Assembly: GCA_022824005.1 (NCBI GenBank)
Contig: JAJEBG010000016.1
Coordinates: 1-64,000 of the forward strand
DNA length: 64,000 bases
Direction of reading: 5' to 3'
Source of the DNA: Paracoccaceae bacterium
GTDB taxonomy: Bacteria; Pseudomonadota; Alphaproteobacteria; Rhodobacterales; Rhodobacteraceae
Below are positions 26,097-34,957 of the stretch, one piece after another. The translations under genes were made by a program, and so were the position numbers. Numbering within the stretch: position 1 is the first letter of the stretch; each line of letters begins with the position of its first letter. The notes below the pieces were generated by a model, which searched no databases, had not been told where the DNA came from, and saw only the letters and a program-made list of their open reading frames with translations.

Positions 26097-27518
26097 TTAG
26101 AATCTTTGCACCAGACGAACAATCTTTTTCACCTTGTCACTCTCAAACAGACGTTTGGCAAAATAGACACCCGCGGTCCGTTTGCTCACCTCTCCTATCG
26201 TCGGATAGGGGGCAATCATTGATGCAAAAGCATTGATCTTGAGACCATTGGCGATCGCTAGAGCCCACGTCTGAATCAACTCACCGGCGGAGGCACCCAC
26301 GATGGATGCACCCACCGGTTTTCCCCTGACGATAATCGCACGGACCTGACCGATGGGCTTGCCTTCCGCTAGGGCGCGATCATTATCACCAAATTCAAAA
26401 GTCACGATTTCGGCTTTGGAGCCAAATTTATCTTGCGCCGCCTTTTCACTGATACCCACTTCGGCAATTTCTGGATCGGTATAGGTCGCAGACGGTATGT
26501 GATCATCTCGAACTTTCGATGGCAGGCCAAACAAGGCTGATTTGAGAACCACCGAGGCATGATAACCGGCGACATGGGTAAACTGTGCGCCGCCCACAAC
26601 ATCGCCGATGGCATAGACACGACGATTGGCGGTTTTTAACGACCGATCCACTATGATTCCGGCGCGATGGGTTTTGATATGAGCGGCGGCGAGGTCGAGG
26701 GTCTCGATATTGGGTTTTCTCCCCACCGCGACGAGAAGATGACTTCCTTCAATGGGCTCCTCTGTATTCGTGTGGACACGAATAGCACCCCCCTCAAGGG
26801 TCTCGACACGCTCGGCCGTCATCCCTTCATGAATCACAATTCCCTCGTCCTTTAACTGGTTCAGAACAATCGCGGTGTGCGCTGGATGCGAGCGACCGAG
26901 GGCCTTGAGGCCTTCGATAACCGTCACGCGGCAACCTAAACGTCGATGCGCCTGTGCCAACTCAATGCCGATAGGCCCACCACCGATAATCACCAAGTGA
27001 TCCGGCCGCTGACGCAACTCAAAAATCGTTTCATTGGTCAAGAATGGCGTCTTTTCTAGACCCGGGATGGGCGGCACAAATGGCGACGACCCCGTGGCGA
27101 TGATGAATCGCCGCGCCCGGATGCGATAATTTCCAGCCGTGACTTCATATGGCGAAGTAAAGGCACCAAATTCCTCTATGACACGGACACCCAAATCTTC
27201 AAATCGCTCAACGCTGTCATGCGGCTTGATCTTTTCAATGACTCGAAACACATGATCTTTGGCGGCCGCAAAATCAATTTCGGGCTCAACCGGCGCCACG
27301 CCGAATGCCGCCCCCGCTCTCATGGCATAGGCCTGTTTGGCCGCGGCAATCAGTGATTTTGACGGAACACACCCGTAGTTGAGACAATCACCTCCCATTT
27401 TTCCACCTTCGAGCAACACGACGTCAGCCCCCATTTGTGCCGCCCCCGCGGCGGCCGAGAGCCCACCCGAGCCCCCACCTAAAATACAGAGGTCGGTCTT
27501 AATGGTTTCAATAGTCAT
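26097..27518 (-). CDS. FAD-dependent NAD(P)-disulfide oxidoreductase (MerA/Lpd-like)
   Basis: 473-residue pyridine nucleotide-disulfide oxidoreductase. FAD-binding GGGSGGLSAAAGAAQMG is followed by the redox pair Cys45/Cys50 in GGDCLNYGCVPSKSL. The NAD(P) site is VIIGGGPIGIELAQAHRRLG, and the second FAD motif is RRVYAIGDVVGG. The C-terminal HxxHPT base of true lipoamide dehydrogenases is replaced by IAPYPTIGE, and the CC tail of mercuric reductase is absent. The real substrate is therefore unknown. Overlaps the TVP38 gene by 11 bases; the pair recurs in many bacteria. Confidence 0.85.
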   Translation of the reverse strand: MTIETIKTDLCILGGGSGGLSAAAGAAQMGADVVLLEGGKMGGDCLNYGCVPSKSLIAAAKQAYAMRAGAAFGVAPVEPEIDFAAAKDHVFRVIEKIKPHDSVERFEDLGVRVIEEFGAFTSPYEVTAGNYRIRARRFIIATGSSPFVPPIPGLEKTPFLTNETIFELRQRPDHLVIIGGGPIGIELAQAHRRLGCRVTVIEGLKALGRSHPAHTAIVLNQLKDEGIVIHEGMTAERVETLEGGAIRVHTNTEEPIEGSHLLVAVGRKPNIETLDLAAAHIKTHRAGIIVDRSLKTANRRVYAIGDVVGGAQFTHVAGYHASVVLKSALFGLPSKVRDDHIPSATYTDPEIAEVGISEKAAQDKFGSKAEIVTFEFGDNDRALAEGKPIGQVRAIIVRGKPVGASIVGASAGELIQTWALAIANGLKINAFASMIAPYPTIGEVSKRTAGVYFAKRLFESDKVKKIVRLVQRF

Positions 27519-28248
27519 TTTCTTCTTCCTTGCGGCGAAAAGCCTTGATGAGAATGGGGAGACAGGCGAGGCTGGCTAGCCCTAACAGTGGTCCGAGAAT
27601 ATTCCATTGCCAAATGATTCCTAAATTTGGGTCTTGTCCCGCTTCGATGGCGGCCCCAAGGCCGGTTCCCACCCACGTATAAATGGCCGCACCCGGGATG
27701 ATTCCAAGCGAAGTGGTGAGGATAAAATTTCTCAGTTTGACGCCAACAAGGGCCGGGATCAAATTGGCGGCAAAAAAAGGAACAATCGGGACCAAGCGGA
27801 GCAAAAACAAGACACTCAATTCATTCTCTTTTAATTTTTCGCTCATTCTCTTGACCGCACCCGAGGACGAATCGATTTTCGACGAAAGATAGTCTCCTAG
27901 CCCCATTCGAGCCGCCAAAAAGATCACGATAGCCCCCATTGTGGCGGCGACGACATTATAGAGAATTCCGGGAAACAGGCCAAAAAGAAATCCTCCCGCT
28001 AACGTCGCGGCGGTGGCTCCGGGAAGCGAGAGCGCCACAATCAGGAAGTACGCCAACACAAATAAGATGGAGAGATAAATGTAGTGGGAATCTCGCCATT
28101 CAAGCAATGCCGAACGATGTTCGGCCAAAGCCTGCCAAGATAACTGTTCCCGAAACAAGGCAAAGGCCGCTATCGCCACAGCGATGATCAACAATAAGGG
28201 AAGCCCTCGCCGTAAATTGAGTTGGCTTTGATTTGAATTTGTGCTCAT
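27508..28248 (-). CDS. TVP38/TMEM64 family membrane protein
   Basis: 246-residue integral membrane protein of the SNARE-associated/DedA-like (VTT) superfamily. About six hydrophobic helices are seen; the family core is LSLPGATAATLAGGFLFGLFPG and AIVIFLAARMGLGDYLSSK, with PGAAIYTWVGTGLGAA later. Members may act as lipid scramblases or transporters; that is family-level knowledge only. Its stop lies 11 bases inside the flavoprotein gene, so the two are coupled. Confidence 0.85.
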   Translation of the reverse strand: MSTNSNQSQLNLRRGLPLLLIIAVAIAAFALFREQLSWQALAEHRSALLEWRDSHYIYLSILFVLAYFLIVALSLPGATAATLAGGFLFGLFPGILYNVVAATMGAIVIFLAARMGLGDYLSSKIDSSSGAVKRMSEKLKENELSVLFLLRLVPIVPFFAANLIPALVGVKLRNFILTTSLGIIPGAAIYTWVGTGLGAAIEAGQDPNLGIIWQWNILGPLLGLASLACLPILIKAFRRKEEENDY

Positions 28249-28445
28249 TCTGATGACCTCGCTCTTTAACGGATTTCGGTGTGACTAAAAATCTGCGTCA
28301 TTTCCATCCGCTGGGAAATAAGTAAGAAAAAATAATCCTTGGCGGCAGTCGTTGACGGCAAGGAACAAAATCATATATGAATAGTCTCTGATTGTCACAT
28401 TGCTGGAACCCGATTTTCCGGCACCTCCCCCATGGAGACACCTTC

Positions 28446-28580
28446 ATGAAACGTACGTTTCAGCCCAGTCATCGCGTTCGCAAGCGCAGGCATGGCTTCC
28501 GCTCTCGGATGGCAAGCAAAGCCGGCCGGCGCATTCTTAACCGGCGGCGTGCCAAAGGGCGAAAATTACTGAGTGCTTGA
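28446..28580 (+). CDS. rpmH: 50S ribosomal protein L34
   Basis: 44-residue L34 in full ([18 protein letters not shown] to KLLSA). The track ORF extends too far upstream, to 28392; the family start is at 28446. A hairpin CCTTG/CAAGG (28338-28364) lies in the 197-base upstream gap. There is no dnaA beside it. Confidence 0.97.
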   Translation: MKRTFQPSHRVRKRRHGFRSRMASKAGRRILNRRRAKGRKLLSA

Positions 28581-28638
28581 CTCGACTGGGCGACACTCAC
28601 ATTTATCTTTTTTCATACCCCATCGCCGGACACAAAAG

Positions 28639-28980
28639 ATGACAATGATTACATTGAAACGTCGTCAAGATTTTATCAAGGCGGCGCAATCTTCACGGCA
28701 TCGTGCTCGGTCTCTGATTCTTATGGCCCGACACCGAGGTGAAGGGGCCACCGATGACATCCGTGTGGGTTTTACCTCTTCAAAGCGAATTGGTGGAGCC
28801 TGCACACGCAACCGTGCCAAGCGCCGACTTCGTGAAGCGGCACGAATTGTCCTGACCAAATCGGGGCGGCCAGGTTGGGATTATGTTCTGGTGAGCGTCG
28901 CGCACAAAACGATAAAACGAAGATTCTCATCCCTTTTGGTGGACCTCAACCTCGCCTTGCAAAAGGTTCATGCGCAGTGA
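28639..28980 (+). CDS. rnpA: Ribonuclease P protein component
   Basis: 113-residue protein subunit of RNase P, which helps the catalytic RNA process tRNA 5' ends. The RNR motif is visible in [15 protein letters not shown], with [10 protein letters not shown] before it and GWDYVLVSV after. The track start is a GTG at 28573; I prefer the ATG at 28639 (28645 is also possible), because family members start just before LKRRQDF. Follows rpmH directly and overlaps yidD by 11 bases. Confidence 0.93.
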   Translation: MTMITLKRRQDFIKAAQSSRHRARSLILMARHRGEGATDDIRVGFTSSKRIGGACTRNRAKRRLREAARIVLTKSGRPGWDYVLVSVAHKTIKRRFSSLLVDLNLALQKVHAQ

Positions 28981-29212
28981 TCTTTTGACCATGACTCCCC
29001 TCGCCTTTCTCCTTTCAATTCCTGTTCGCCTTTACCGAATTATTGGCAGTCCTCTCATTGGCATGCATTGCCGCTTTCACCCAACATGCTCACAATACGC
29101 TCTGGAGGCCCTTCGCAAACATGGCGGAATGAAGGGGAGTCTTTTAACTATAAACCGAATAGCCCGTTGCCACCCATGGGGAGGATCGGGTGTTGACGAA
29201 GTTCCCGATTAG
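28970..29212 (+). CDS. yidD: Membrane protein insertion efficiency factor YidD
   Basis: 80-residue YidD, with the conserved [19 protein letters not shown] and [10 protein letters not shown]. It aids YidC-dependent insertion. The N-terminal amphipathic segment ([21 protein letters not shown]) binds the membrane. It starts inside the rnpA end; an alternative ATG is at 28991. Followed by yidC after 87 bases. Confidence 0.93.
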   Translation: MRSDLLTMTPLAFLLSIPVRLYRIIGSPLIGMHCRFHPTCSQYALEALRKHGGMKGSLLTINRIARCHPWGGSGVDEVPD

Positions 29213-29299
29213 ATTCGCTTTGCAAAGATGGTTCTGCTTGATTCAATCGGCCATTTCTTGTTGAACGGGCGAGCCCTCATTTAGCCCAAACGGTCATTC

Positions 29300-31213
29300 A
29301 TGGATAATCAAAACAAGAATCTTATTTTGGCGACGGCCTTGAGTTTTCTGGTCGTGCTGGGCTGGTTTATTTTATTCCCACCTGAATCTCCCCCCACCAG
29401 CAACCCAAAACTACCAGTGGTCGAAGAGGGCACTAATGGGAGGGATGTGTCTATCGCCACACCTGACCTTGCCGCCGCGCCCCCCTCAGTAACGGTGGAG
29501 GCCGAAGAGATAACAGTTGCGACCGACGATAAGTCAGAGGACAGTACGACGGAACGGATCCCCATTGATACGCCGAGACTTCTCGGTTCAATTTCGCTGC
29601 TAGGGGGCCGGATTGACGATCTATTATTGCGTCAATACCAAGCGACGCTTGAGCCCACCTCGGAAATGGTTCGACTGCTGTCGCCTGTCAAGACATCCCA
29701 TCCATATTATGCCTTATTCGGTTGGGCACCGGCTGGTTCATTGGATTACGGTTCAGTGCCCGGGGCACAGACCCCTTGGCAAGTCGAAAGCGGGGATGTG
29801 CTAGCCCCCAACCGTCCCGTGACGATTGTGTGGAAAAGTGACGCCGGCTTGGTCTTCCGTCGTACCCTATCCATCGATGATGGGTTTATGTTCTCGGTCA
29901 CTCAGACGGTCACCAACGAGAGTTCAAGAACCGTTCGGCTCGCCCCCTATGGAATGATTGCGAGACACGGTGAGCCGGACGTCATTGGGTTTTTCATTCT
30001 CCATGAGGGGGTGATTCAAATGGCGGACGGTCAGCTAGATGAGACGGATTACGACGATGTTCCCGATCTGCCATTCGATACTCGAGAACAGGCCCATCTC
30101 AATGTGCAATCGGTTCAAGAAAATGGTTGGATTGGCTTCACCGACAAATATTGGATGATGACACTCGTTCCTGAACCCGGCCAGACATTCGATGCGGTCA
30201 GCAAATATTCGGAACGCTCGGACATTTATCAAGCGGAAGCTAGGTTGCCGTTGGTTGAACTGCCTCCTCGAGCCAGCCATGGGGTTGTCACGCAACTTTT
30301 TGCCGGTGCCAAAGAATGGGAAATCATTCGTGGTTATGAAGATCAATTTGGAATCGAGCGCTTCGTCGACTCAATTGATTGGGGTTGGTTCTTTTTCCTG
30401 ACCAAACCCATCTTCATCCTCCTTTATTGGATCAATGGTCATGTCGGAAATATGGGCTGGTCAATCATCTGTCTGACCTTTGTGATTAAAGCCGTTCTAT
30501 TTCCCCTTGCCTACAAATCGTACGTTTCAATGGCCAAGATGAAAGAACTCCAGCCCGAAATGATGAAGATCAAGGAACAGGTGGGGGACGACAAAAAAGA
30601 GATGCAGCGCCGGATGATGGAACTCTACCGCGATAAAAAGTTAAACCCTGCAGCGGGATGTCTGCCCATATTGCCACAGATTCCTATATTCTTCTCTCTT
30701 TACAAGGTGATTTTTGTCACCATTGAAATGCGACACGCCCCATTCATTTGGTGGATCCATGATCTTTCGGCTCCTGACCCGACGTCAATCCTTAATCTTT
30801 TTGGGAGTTTGCCGTGGAACGCTCCGGATCCGAGCTCGCTGGTTTCTCTCATCTCACTCGGCGTTTTGCCCATCTTGTTGGGAATCAGTATGTGGCTTCA
30901 ACAAAAGCTTAACCCCGCCCCCACCGACCCCACTCAAGCGGCGGTTTTTGCTTGGATGCCGTGGGTGTTCATGTTCATGCTCGGACAGTTTGCCAGTGGA
31001 TTGATCATCTACTGGCTTGCCAACAACATCATTACTTTTGCCCAGCAATACGCCATCATGCGAAGCCAAGGCGTGAAACCCGATATCCTTGGCAATATCA
31101 TTGACGGGTTCAAACGAAAATCATTGTTAAAAAAAGAGGCTCCGCCTGCCAAAGGCGAGGCAAAAAACTCAAAGCGTGGCAAAAAAAACCAACAACAAAA
31201 GAATAAGAAATAG
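29300..31213 (+). CDS. yidC: Membrane protein insertase YidC
   Basis: 637-residue Oxa1-family insertase/chaperone of the inner membrane. The first helix (ILATALSFLVVLGWFILF) is followed by a low-complexity Thr/Glu/Ala segment (about 35-90) and a periplasmic beta-sandwich domain to about residue 355. The C-terminal Oxa1 core has LYWINGHVGNMGWSIICLTF and AAGCLPILPQIPIFFSLYKV. The tail is very basic (KRGKKNQQQKNKK) and likely contacts ribosomes. Part of rpmH-rnpA-yidD-yidC-engB. Confidence 0.97.
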   Translation: MDNQNKNLILATALSFLVVLGWFILFPPESPPTSNPKLPVVEEGTNGRDVSIATPDLAAAPPSVTVEAEEITVATDDKSEDSTTERIPIDTPRLLGSISLLGGRIDDLLLRQYQATLEPTSEMVRLLSPVKTSHPYYALFGWAPAGSLDYGSVPGAQTPWQVESGDVLAPNRPVTIVWKSDAGLVFRRTLSIDDGFMFSVTQTVTNESSRTVRLAPYGMIARHGEPDVIGFFILHEGVIQMADGQLDETDYDDVPDLPFDTREQAHLNVQSVQENGWIGFTDKYWMMTLVPEPGQTFDAVSKYSERSDIYQAEARLPLVELPPRASHGVVTQLFAGAKEWEIIRGYEDQFGIERFVDSIDWGWFFFLTKPIFILLYWINGHVGNMGWSIICLTFVIKAVLFPLAYKSYVSMAKMKELQPEMMKIKEQVGDDKKEMQRRMMELYRDKKLNPAAGCLPILPQIPIFFSLYKVIFVTIEMRHAPFIWWIHDLSAPDPTSILNLFGSLPWNAPDPSSLVSLISLGVLPILLGISMWLQQKLNPAPTDPTQAAVFAWMPWVFMFMLGQFASGLIIYWLANNIITFAQQYAIMRSQGVKPDILGNIIDGFKRKSLLKKEAPPAKGEAKNSKRGKKNQQQKNKK

Positions 31214-31237
31214 CCGTTAAACACTTGCCTCTGACCC

Positions 31238-31900
31238 ATGAATTCCATGATTCAAGACCGCGGTGAATGGGTGCCCCATCCGGGGAAGGCGGCGGCCCGG
31301 ACGGTGCGCCGACTCTTCGCCCATGATTGTCATTTTTTGTTGAGTGCGCCCTCAATGGCACACCTCCCCCCACCTGACCGCCCCGAGATATGTTTCACGG
31401 GAAGGTCAAACGTAGGCAAATCATCACTGATTAACGCTTTGGCTAATCGCCGTAAATTGGCCAGAACATCAAACACACCTGGTCGCACACGCGAGATCAA
31501 TATTTTTGCTCTCGGTGATTACCATTACTTGGTAGATCTACCGGGCTACGGTTATGCTCGAATGCCCAAAAAAAATGCCGCAAGAGCGGCCAAACTCATC
31601 GATTCCTATATCGCAGAACGGCCCTCTCTGCGCCGGGTTTTTGTGTTGATTGACGGGCGCAGAGGTCCAATGGAAATGGATGAGAAATTCATGTGGCGGC
31701 TTGATCAGTTGGGGGTCAATTTTCAAATTGTTGTTACCAAACTTGATAAGATCAAGGGGAAATCGCGCCATCAGGCCACCGAATGGGTCGCACCTTATTT
31801 GGCCTCCCATCCCGCTTCTTTCCCTAACGTGATCGCGACATCGTCAATGAGCGGCGAGGGAATTGACACATTGCGTCACCAAATTACCTCGATTCGTTAA
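31238..31900 (+). CDS. engB: Ribosome biogenesis GTP-binding protein EngB (YihA/YsxC)
   Basis: 220-residue essential GTPase for 50S assembly. G motifs are GRSNVGKSSLI (G1), NTPGRT (G2), DLPGYGYA (G3), TKLDK (G4) and TSSMSGEG (G5). The N-terminal 45 residues before FLLSAPSMAHLP are slightly longer than in E. coli. Lies 24 bases after yidC in the alphaproteobacterial yidC-engB-argB order. Confidence 0.95.
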   Translation: MNSMIQDRGEWVPHPGKAAARTVRRLFAHDCHFLLSAPSMAHLPPPDRPEICFTGRSNVGKSSLINALANRRKLARTSNTPGRTREINIFALGDYHYLVDLPGYGYARMPKKNAARAAKLIDSYIAERPSLRRVFVLIDGRRGPMEMDEKFMWRLDQLGVNFQIVVTKLDKIKGKSRHQATEWVAPYLASHPASFPNVIATSSMSGEGIDTLRHQITSIR

Positions 31901-31997
31901 CTTAATAGTGAAATCCTCACCGTCTTGGTTTATTAGAATTTTTGACGCGGGTGGACAATTCCTTCACCTGCGTGATGGCAAAGAATGGATGAGCTGA

Positions 31998-32873
31998 ATG
32001 CAGAAACGCCCCATCAGCATGGATGGCAACTGGACAGATACCGCCCGCACTCTCTCTGAAGCTCTTCCCCATCTGCAACGTTATGACAACGCAAAGATCG
32101 TCATCAAGATCGGGGGGCACGCGATCGGCGATGGTGCGATGTTGCGATCCTTTGCGAGAGATATCACTCTGCTCAAACAAGTCAACGTCCATCCCGTCGT
32201 GGTGCATGGCGGCGGTCCGATGATCAATGAAATGCTCTCCCGAATGGGCGTGGCTTCGAAATTTGTTGACGGCAAACGGGTGTCCGACAAGCCCACCGTA
32301 GAAATTGTTGAAATGGTCCTGTCGGGCTCAATCAACAAGAAGATTGTTCAAGCGATCAATGAACAGGGGGGCCAGGCTGTAGGTCTCTCAGGCAAGGATG
32401 CCAATATCATGATTTGCGATCGGGCCTCCTCTGAGTTGGGGTTTGTTGGAACCCCTTCGGAAATGAATCCCGAATTGTTGAAGGTGCTCTCGGCCAACCA
32501 TCTTATTCCCGTCGTGGCACCACTCGGCGTTAGCCGCGATGGCGAAACGCTTAATGTCAACGCCGATACCGCGGCAGGAGCCATTGCCACATCTCTGATG
32601 GCCGACAGGCTTCTACTGCTGACTGATGTTGACGGCGTGCTCGATGCCGATGGTCAACTCCTCACACAACTTTCAAAAAAGGACATTGACGACTTGAGAT
32701 CTGAGGGAGTTCTTAAAGGTGGGATGATCCCCAAGACCGAAACCGCGATCGGCGCGCTGGAGAAGGGGGTGCGTGCCGCCGTCATTGTCAACGGAAAAGT
32801 TCCCCACGCGGTGCTTTTGGAATTGTTCACTGATCAAGGTGCTGGAAGCCTCATCCGGGCACGACAAGCCTGA
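31998..32873 (+). CDS. argB: Acetylglutamate kinase
   Basis: 291-residue amino-acid kinase, second step of arginine synthesis (N-acetylglutamate to its 5-phosphate). Substrate and ATP motifs are [24 protein letters not shown] and [13 protein letters not shown], and the end [19 protein letters not shown] is typical. The N-terminal helix of Arg-sensitive forms is present, so feedback inhibition is likely. The stop is immediately followed by the ATG of the iron-sulfur protein gene. Confidence 0.96.
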   Translation: MQKRPISMDGNWTDTARTLSEALPHLQRYDNAKIVIKIGGHAIGDGAMLRSFARDITLLKQVNVHPVVVHGGGPMINEMLSRMGVASKFVDGKRVSDKPTVEIVEMVLSGSINKKIVQAINEQGGQAVGLSGKDANIMICDRASSELGFVGTPSEMNPELLKVLSANHLIPVVAPLGVSRDGETLNVNADTAAGAIATSLMADRLLLLTDVDGVLDADGQLLTQLSKKDIDDLRSEGVLKGGMIPKTETAIGALEKGVRAAVIVNGKVPHAVLLELFTDQGAGSLIRARQA

Positions 32874-33539
32874 ATGGACTCTGATCTTATCCACTCGATC
32901 GTCGCTAGGCACCATTTGCAAATTATGGGTGGGTTCTGCCCCCATAGCGATGATCCGCTGCCGGCCGATACCCGATTTGTGCTCATGCTAGGACCCCTTG
33001 CGCCCTCATTCTGGCGTTTTGTGACAACATCAAAAGAATTTCTAGATGGCAAAAAGGATCCCTTGGACCGCTGGTCGCAACGGGTGATCGGGCAAATTGC
33101 AACTGAAACGGCCTCGACACCCCTATTCCCCTTCGGCGGCCCACCATATCTGCCTTTTCAAGATTGGGCAATTCGTTCGGGACGATGTTGGGTCTCTCCT
33201 GTTGGACTCCTTGTTCATGATACAGCCGGTTTGCTGGTCTCTTTCCGAGGCGCGTTGGCGATGACTCAATCGTTTGACTTGCCTCCGGGCGCATCTCAAT
33301 CACCTTGTGAAAATTGCCGCGACCGTCCGTGTGAGAACCATTGTCCCATCCATGCCCTTGATGACAAGCATTATGACCATCGCGCCTGTCTGTCCTACTT
33401 AACCAATCCACTGGGTATTGATTGTCTCTCAAAGGGGTGCGCCGTTCGGCGGGCCTGTCCGATTAACGGATCGACAATGCAACCACCTTCTCAGGCTCGA
33501 TTCCATCAGGAAGCCCGATTATCGGCATCGACAAGATGA
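32874..33539 (+). CDS. Ferredoxin-like iron-sulfur protein
   Basis: 221-residue protein with a two-cluster ferredoxin-like C terminus. The first motif is CENCRDRPCENHCP and the second set of cysteines is in ACLSYLTNPLGIDC, KGCAVRRACP. The N-terminal 140 residues (FPFGGPPYLPFQDWAIRSGR, VSPVGLLVHDTAGLLVSFRGAL) resemble the cobalamin-reductase-like half of QueG-type proteins. Electron transfer or a reductase role is likely, but no substrate can be named. Starts right after argB and overlaps the phosphatase gene by four bases. Confidence 0.7.
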   Translation: MDSDLIHSIVARHHLQIMGGFCPHSDDPLPADTRFVLMLGPLAPSFWRFVTTSKEFLDGKKDPLDRWSQRVIGQIATETASTPLFPFGGPPYLPFQDWAIRSGRCWVSPVGLLVHDTAGLLVSFRGALAMTQSFDLPPGASQSPCENCRDRPCENHCPIHALDDKHYDHRACLSYLTNPLGIDCLSKGCAVRRACPINGSTMQPPSQARFHQEARLSASTR

Positions 33540-34033
33540 AACTGATCATTCTTCGACATGCAAAATCAAGTTGGGCCGATCCCGGTCTTGATGACCATGA
33601 TCGCCCTCTCGCGCCCCGTGGTATGCGCGCCGCCATGTTGATCGGTCAATGGTTGGCGACGGCGGGCCATCAGCCAAAATCTGTCATCTGCTCAACCGCG
33701 ACAAGAGCCCACCAGACTTGGGAGAAGATGAACCCATATTTACCCTGTCCCGATCAGGTTCGATACACATCGTATCTCTACCACGCCGAGGTTGAGCAAA
33801 TTTGGAACACGGTTCGGCAAGGCCAGCAATCTCCTTTGCTGATCGTCGGCCACAACCCCGGTTTGGGCGCCTTTGCCCGTTCGGCGATTCAACAGATACC
33901 AGACCGTCATGAATTTCTTCGCTACCCAACAGCGGCCGCCACGGTCTGCGTCTTCCCCGTTGACAATTGGAGGAGGGTGGCTCCAAAAACGGGGCAATTG
34001 GTGGCATTCACTACTCCTCGAGACCATTCGTAA
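33536..34033 (+). CDS. SixA-like histidine phosphatase
   Basis: 165-residue histidine-phosphatase family protein of the SixA type. The catalytic RHAKSSWAD is at the N terminus and VGHNPGLGAF carries the second His. E. coli SixA dephosphorylates the His of a phosphorelay or PTS protein, so a signalling role is possible here. Coupled to the iron-sulfur gene by a four-base ATGA overlap. Convergent with aapP. Confidence 0.85.
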   Translation: MKLIILRHAKSSWADPGLDDHDRPLAPRGMRAAMLIGQWLATAGHQPKSVICSTATRAHQTWEKMNPYLPCPDQVRYTSYLYHAEVEQIWNTVRQGQQSPLLIVGHNPGLGAFARSAIQQIPDRHEFLRYPTAAATVCVFPVDNWRRVAPKTGQLVAFTTPRDHS

Positions 34034-34132
34034 AGATTTCTTGCCATCGTCGTTGGTGGAATCACATCTCCTTAAGAAGACTCGGCTCACTGAACCTTCT
34101 GCGACAGGCCGAGCGAGATAATGTCACCTGTT

Positions 34133-34897
34133 TTAATGACCCAGAATTTGGCTCAAGAAGAGTTTGGTGCGATCATTCTGCGGATTGCTGAAAAATTCTT
34201 CGGGTTCATTTTGCTCAACAATCTGCCCTTCATCCATAAAGATCACTCGGTCGGCGACTTGTCGGGCAAAGCCCATTTCATGCGTAACACACAGCATCGT
34301 CATGCCCTCTTCCGCCAATTCAATCATGGTATCAAGGACTTCCTTAATCATCTCTGGATCAAGTGCCGAAGTGGGTTCATCAAACAACATAATGCGCGGT
34401 CGCATACATAGTGAACGGGCAATTGCGACCCGCTGTTGTTGCCCTCCTGACAATTGCCCAGGAAACTTGGCGGCCTGCTCTGGAATCTTCACCTTTTCAA
34501 GGAAATACATCGCCGTATCTTCAGCCTCTTGACGGGGAGTCTTGCGAACCCAGATGGGGGCCAAGGTGCAGTTCTCAAGAATGGTCAGATGGGGAAAAAG
34601 GTTAAAGTGTTGAAAACACATGCCCACTTCGGAGCGAATCCGATCAATATTCTTAAGATCGGAGGAAAGTTCAGTCCCCTCGACGATAATAGTCCCTTCT
34701 TGGTGCTCCTCAAGGCAATTGATACAACGGATAAGGGTTGATTTGCCTGAACCTGAAGGCCCGCAAATGACAATCCTCTCGCCTTCATGAACCGTGAGAT
34801 TGATATCGACAAGAACGTGAAAACTGCCGTACCACTTATTCATATCAGTGATTTCAACCGCCAACCTATCTGTCGTTTGGATTTCCTTATTCTCCAT
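34133..34897 (-). CDS. aapP: General L-amino acid ABC transporter, ATPase subunit AapP
   Basis: 254-residue ABC ATPase that powers the AapJQMP importer. Walker A is GPSGSGKST, the Q-loop follows at [12 protein letters not shown], the signature is [15 protein letters not shown] and Walker B is [15 protein letters not shown]. Polar amino-acid transporter type (GlnQ-like). The track start is a TTG; the ATG at 34897 is preferred. Last gene of the operon, 60 bases after aapM. Confidence 0.94.
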   Translation of the reverse strand: MENKEIQTTDRLAVEITDMNKWYGSFHVLVDINLTVHEGERIVICGPSGSGKSTLIRCINCLEEHQEGTIIVEGTELSSDLKNIDRIRSEVGMCFQHFNLFPHLTILENCTLAPIWVRKTPRQEAEDTAMYFLEKVKIPEQAAKFPGQLSGGQQQRVAIARSLCMRPRIMLFDEPTSALDPEMIKEVLDTMIELAEEGMTMLCVTHEMGFARQVADRVIFMDEGQIVEQNEPEEFFSNPQNDRTKLFLSQILGH

Positions 34898-34957
34898 GGT
34901 GATCAACCCTTTCGTGAGAGTCTCTGGTGATACGATGACGCCGCCCTGCCATGAACT

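Noticed and set aside
28249-28445. Possible origin of replication near rpmH
   Set aside because: No dnaA gene or cluster of DnaA boxes; rpmH is often away from oriC in alphaproteobacteria.
34081-34113. CTCGGC/GCCGAG repeat between the SixA-like gene and aapP
   Set aside because: 21-base loop and no T run on either side, so not a convincing terminator.
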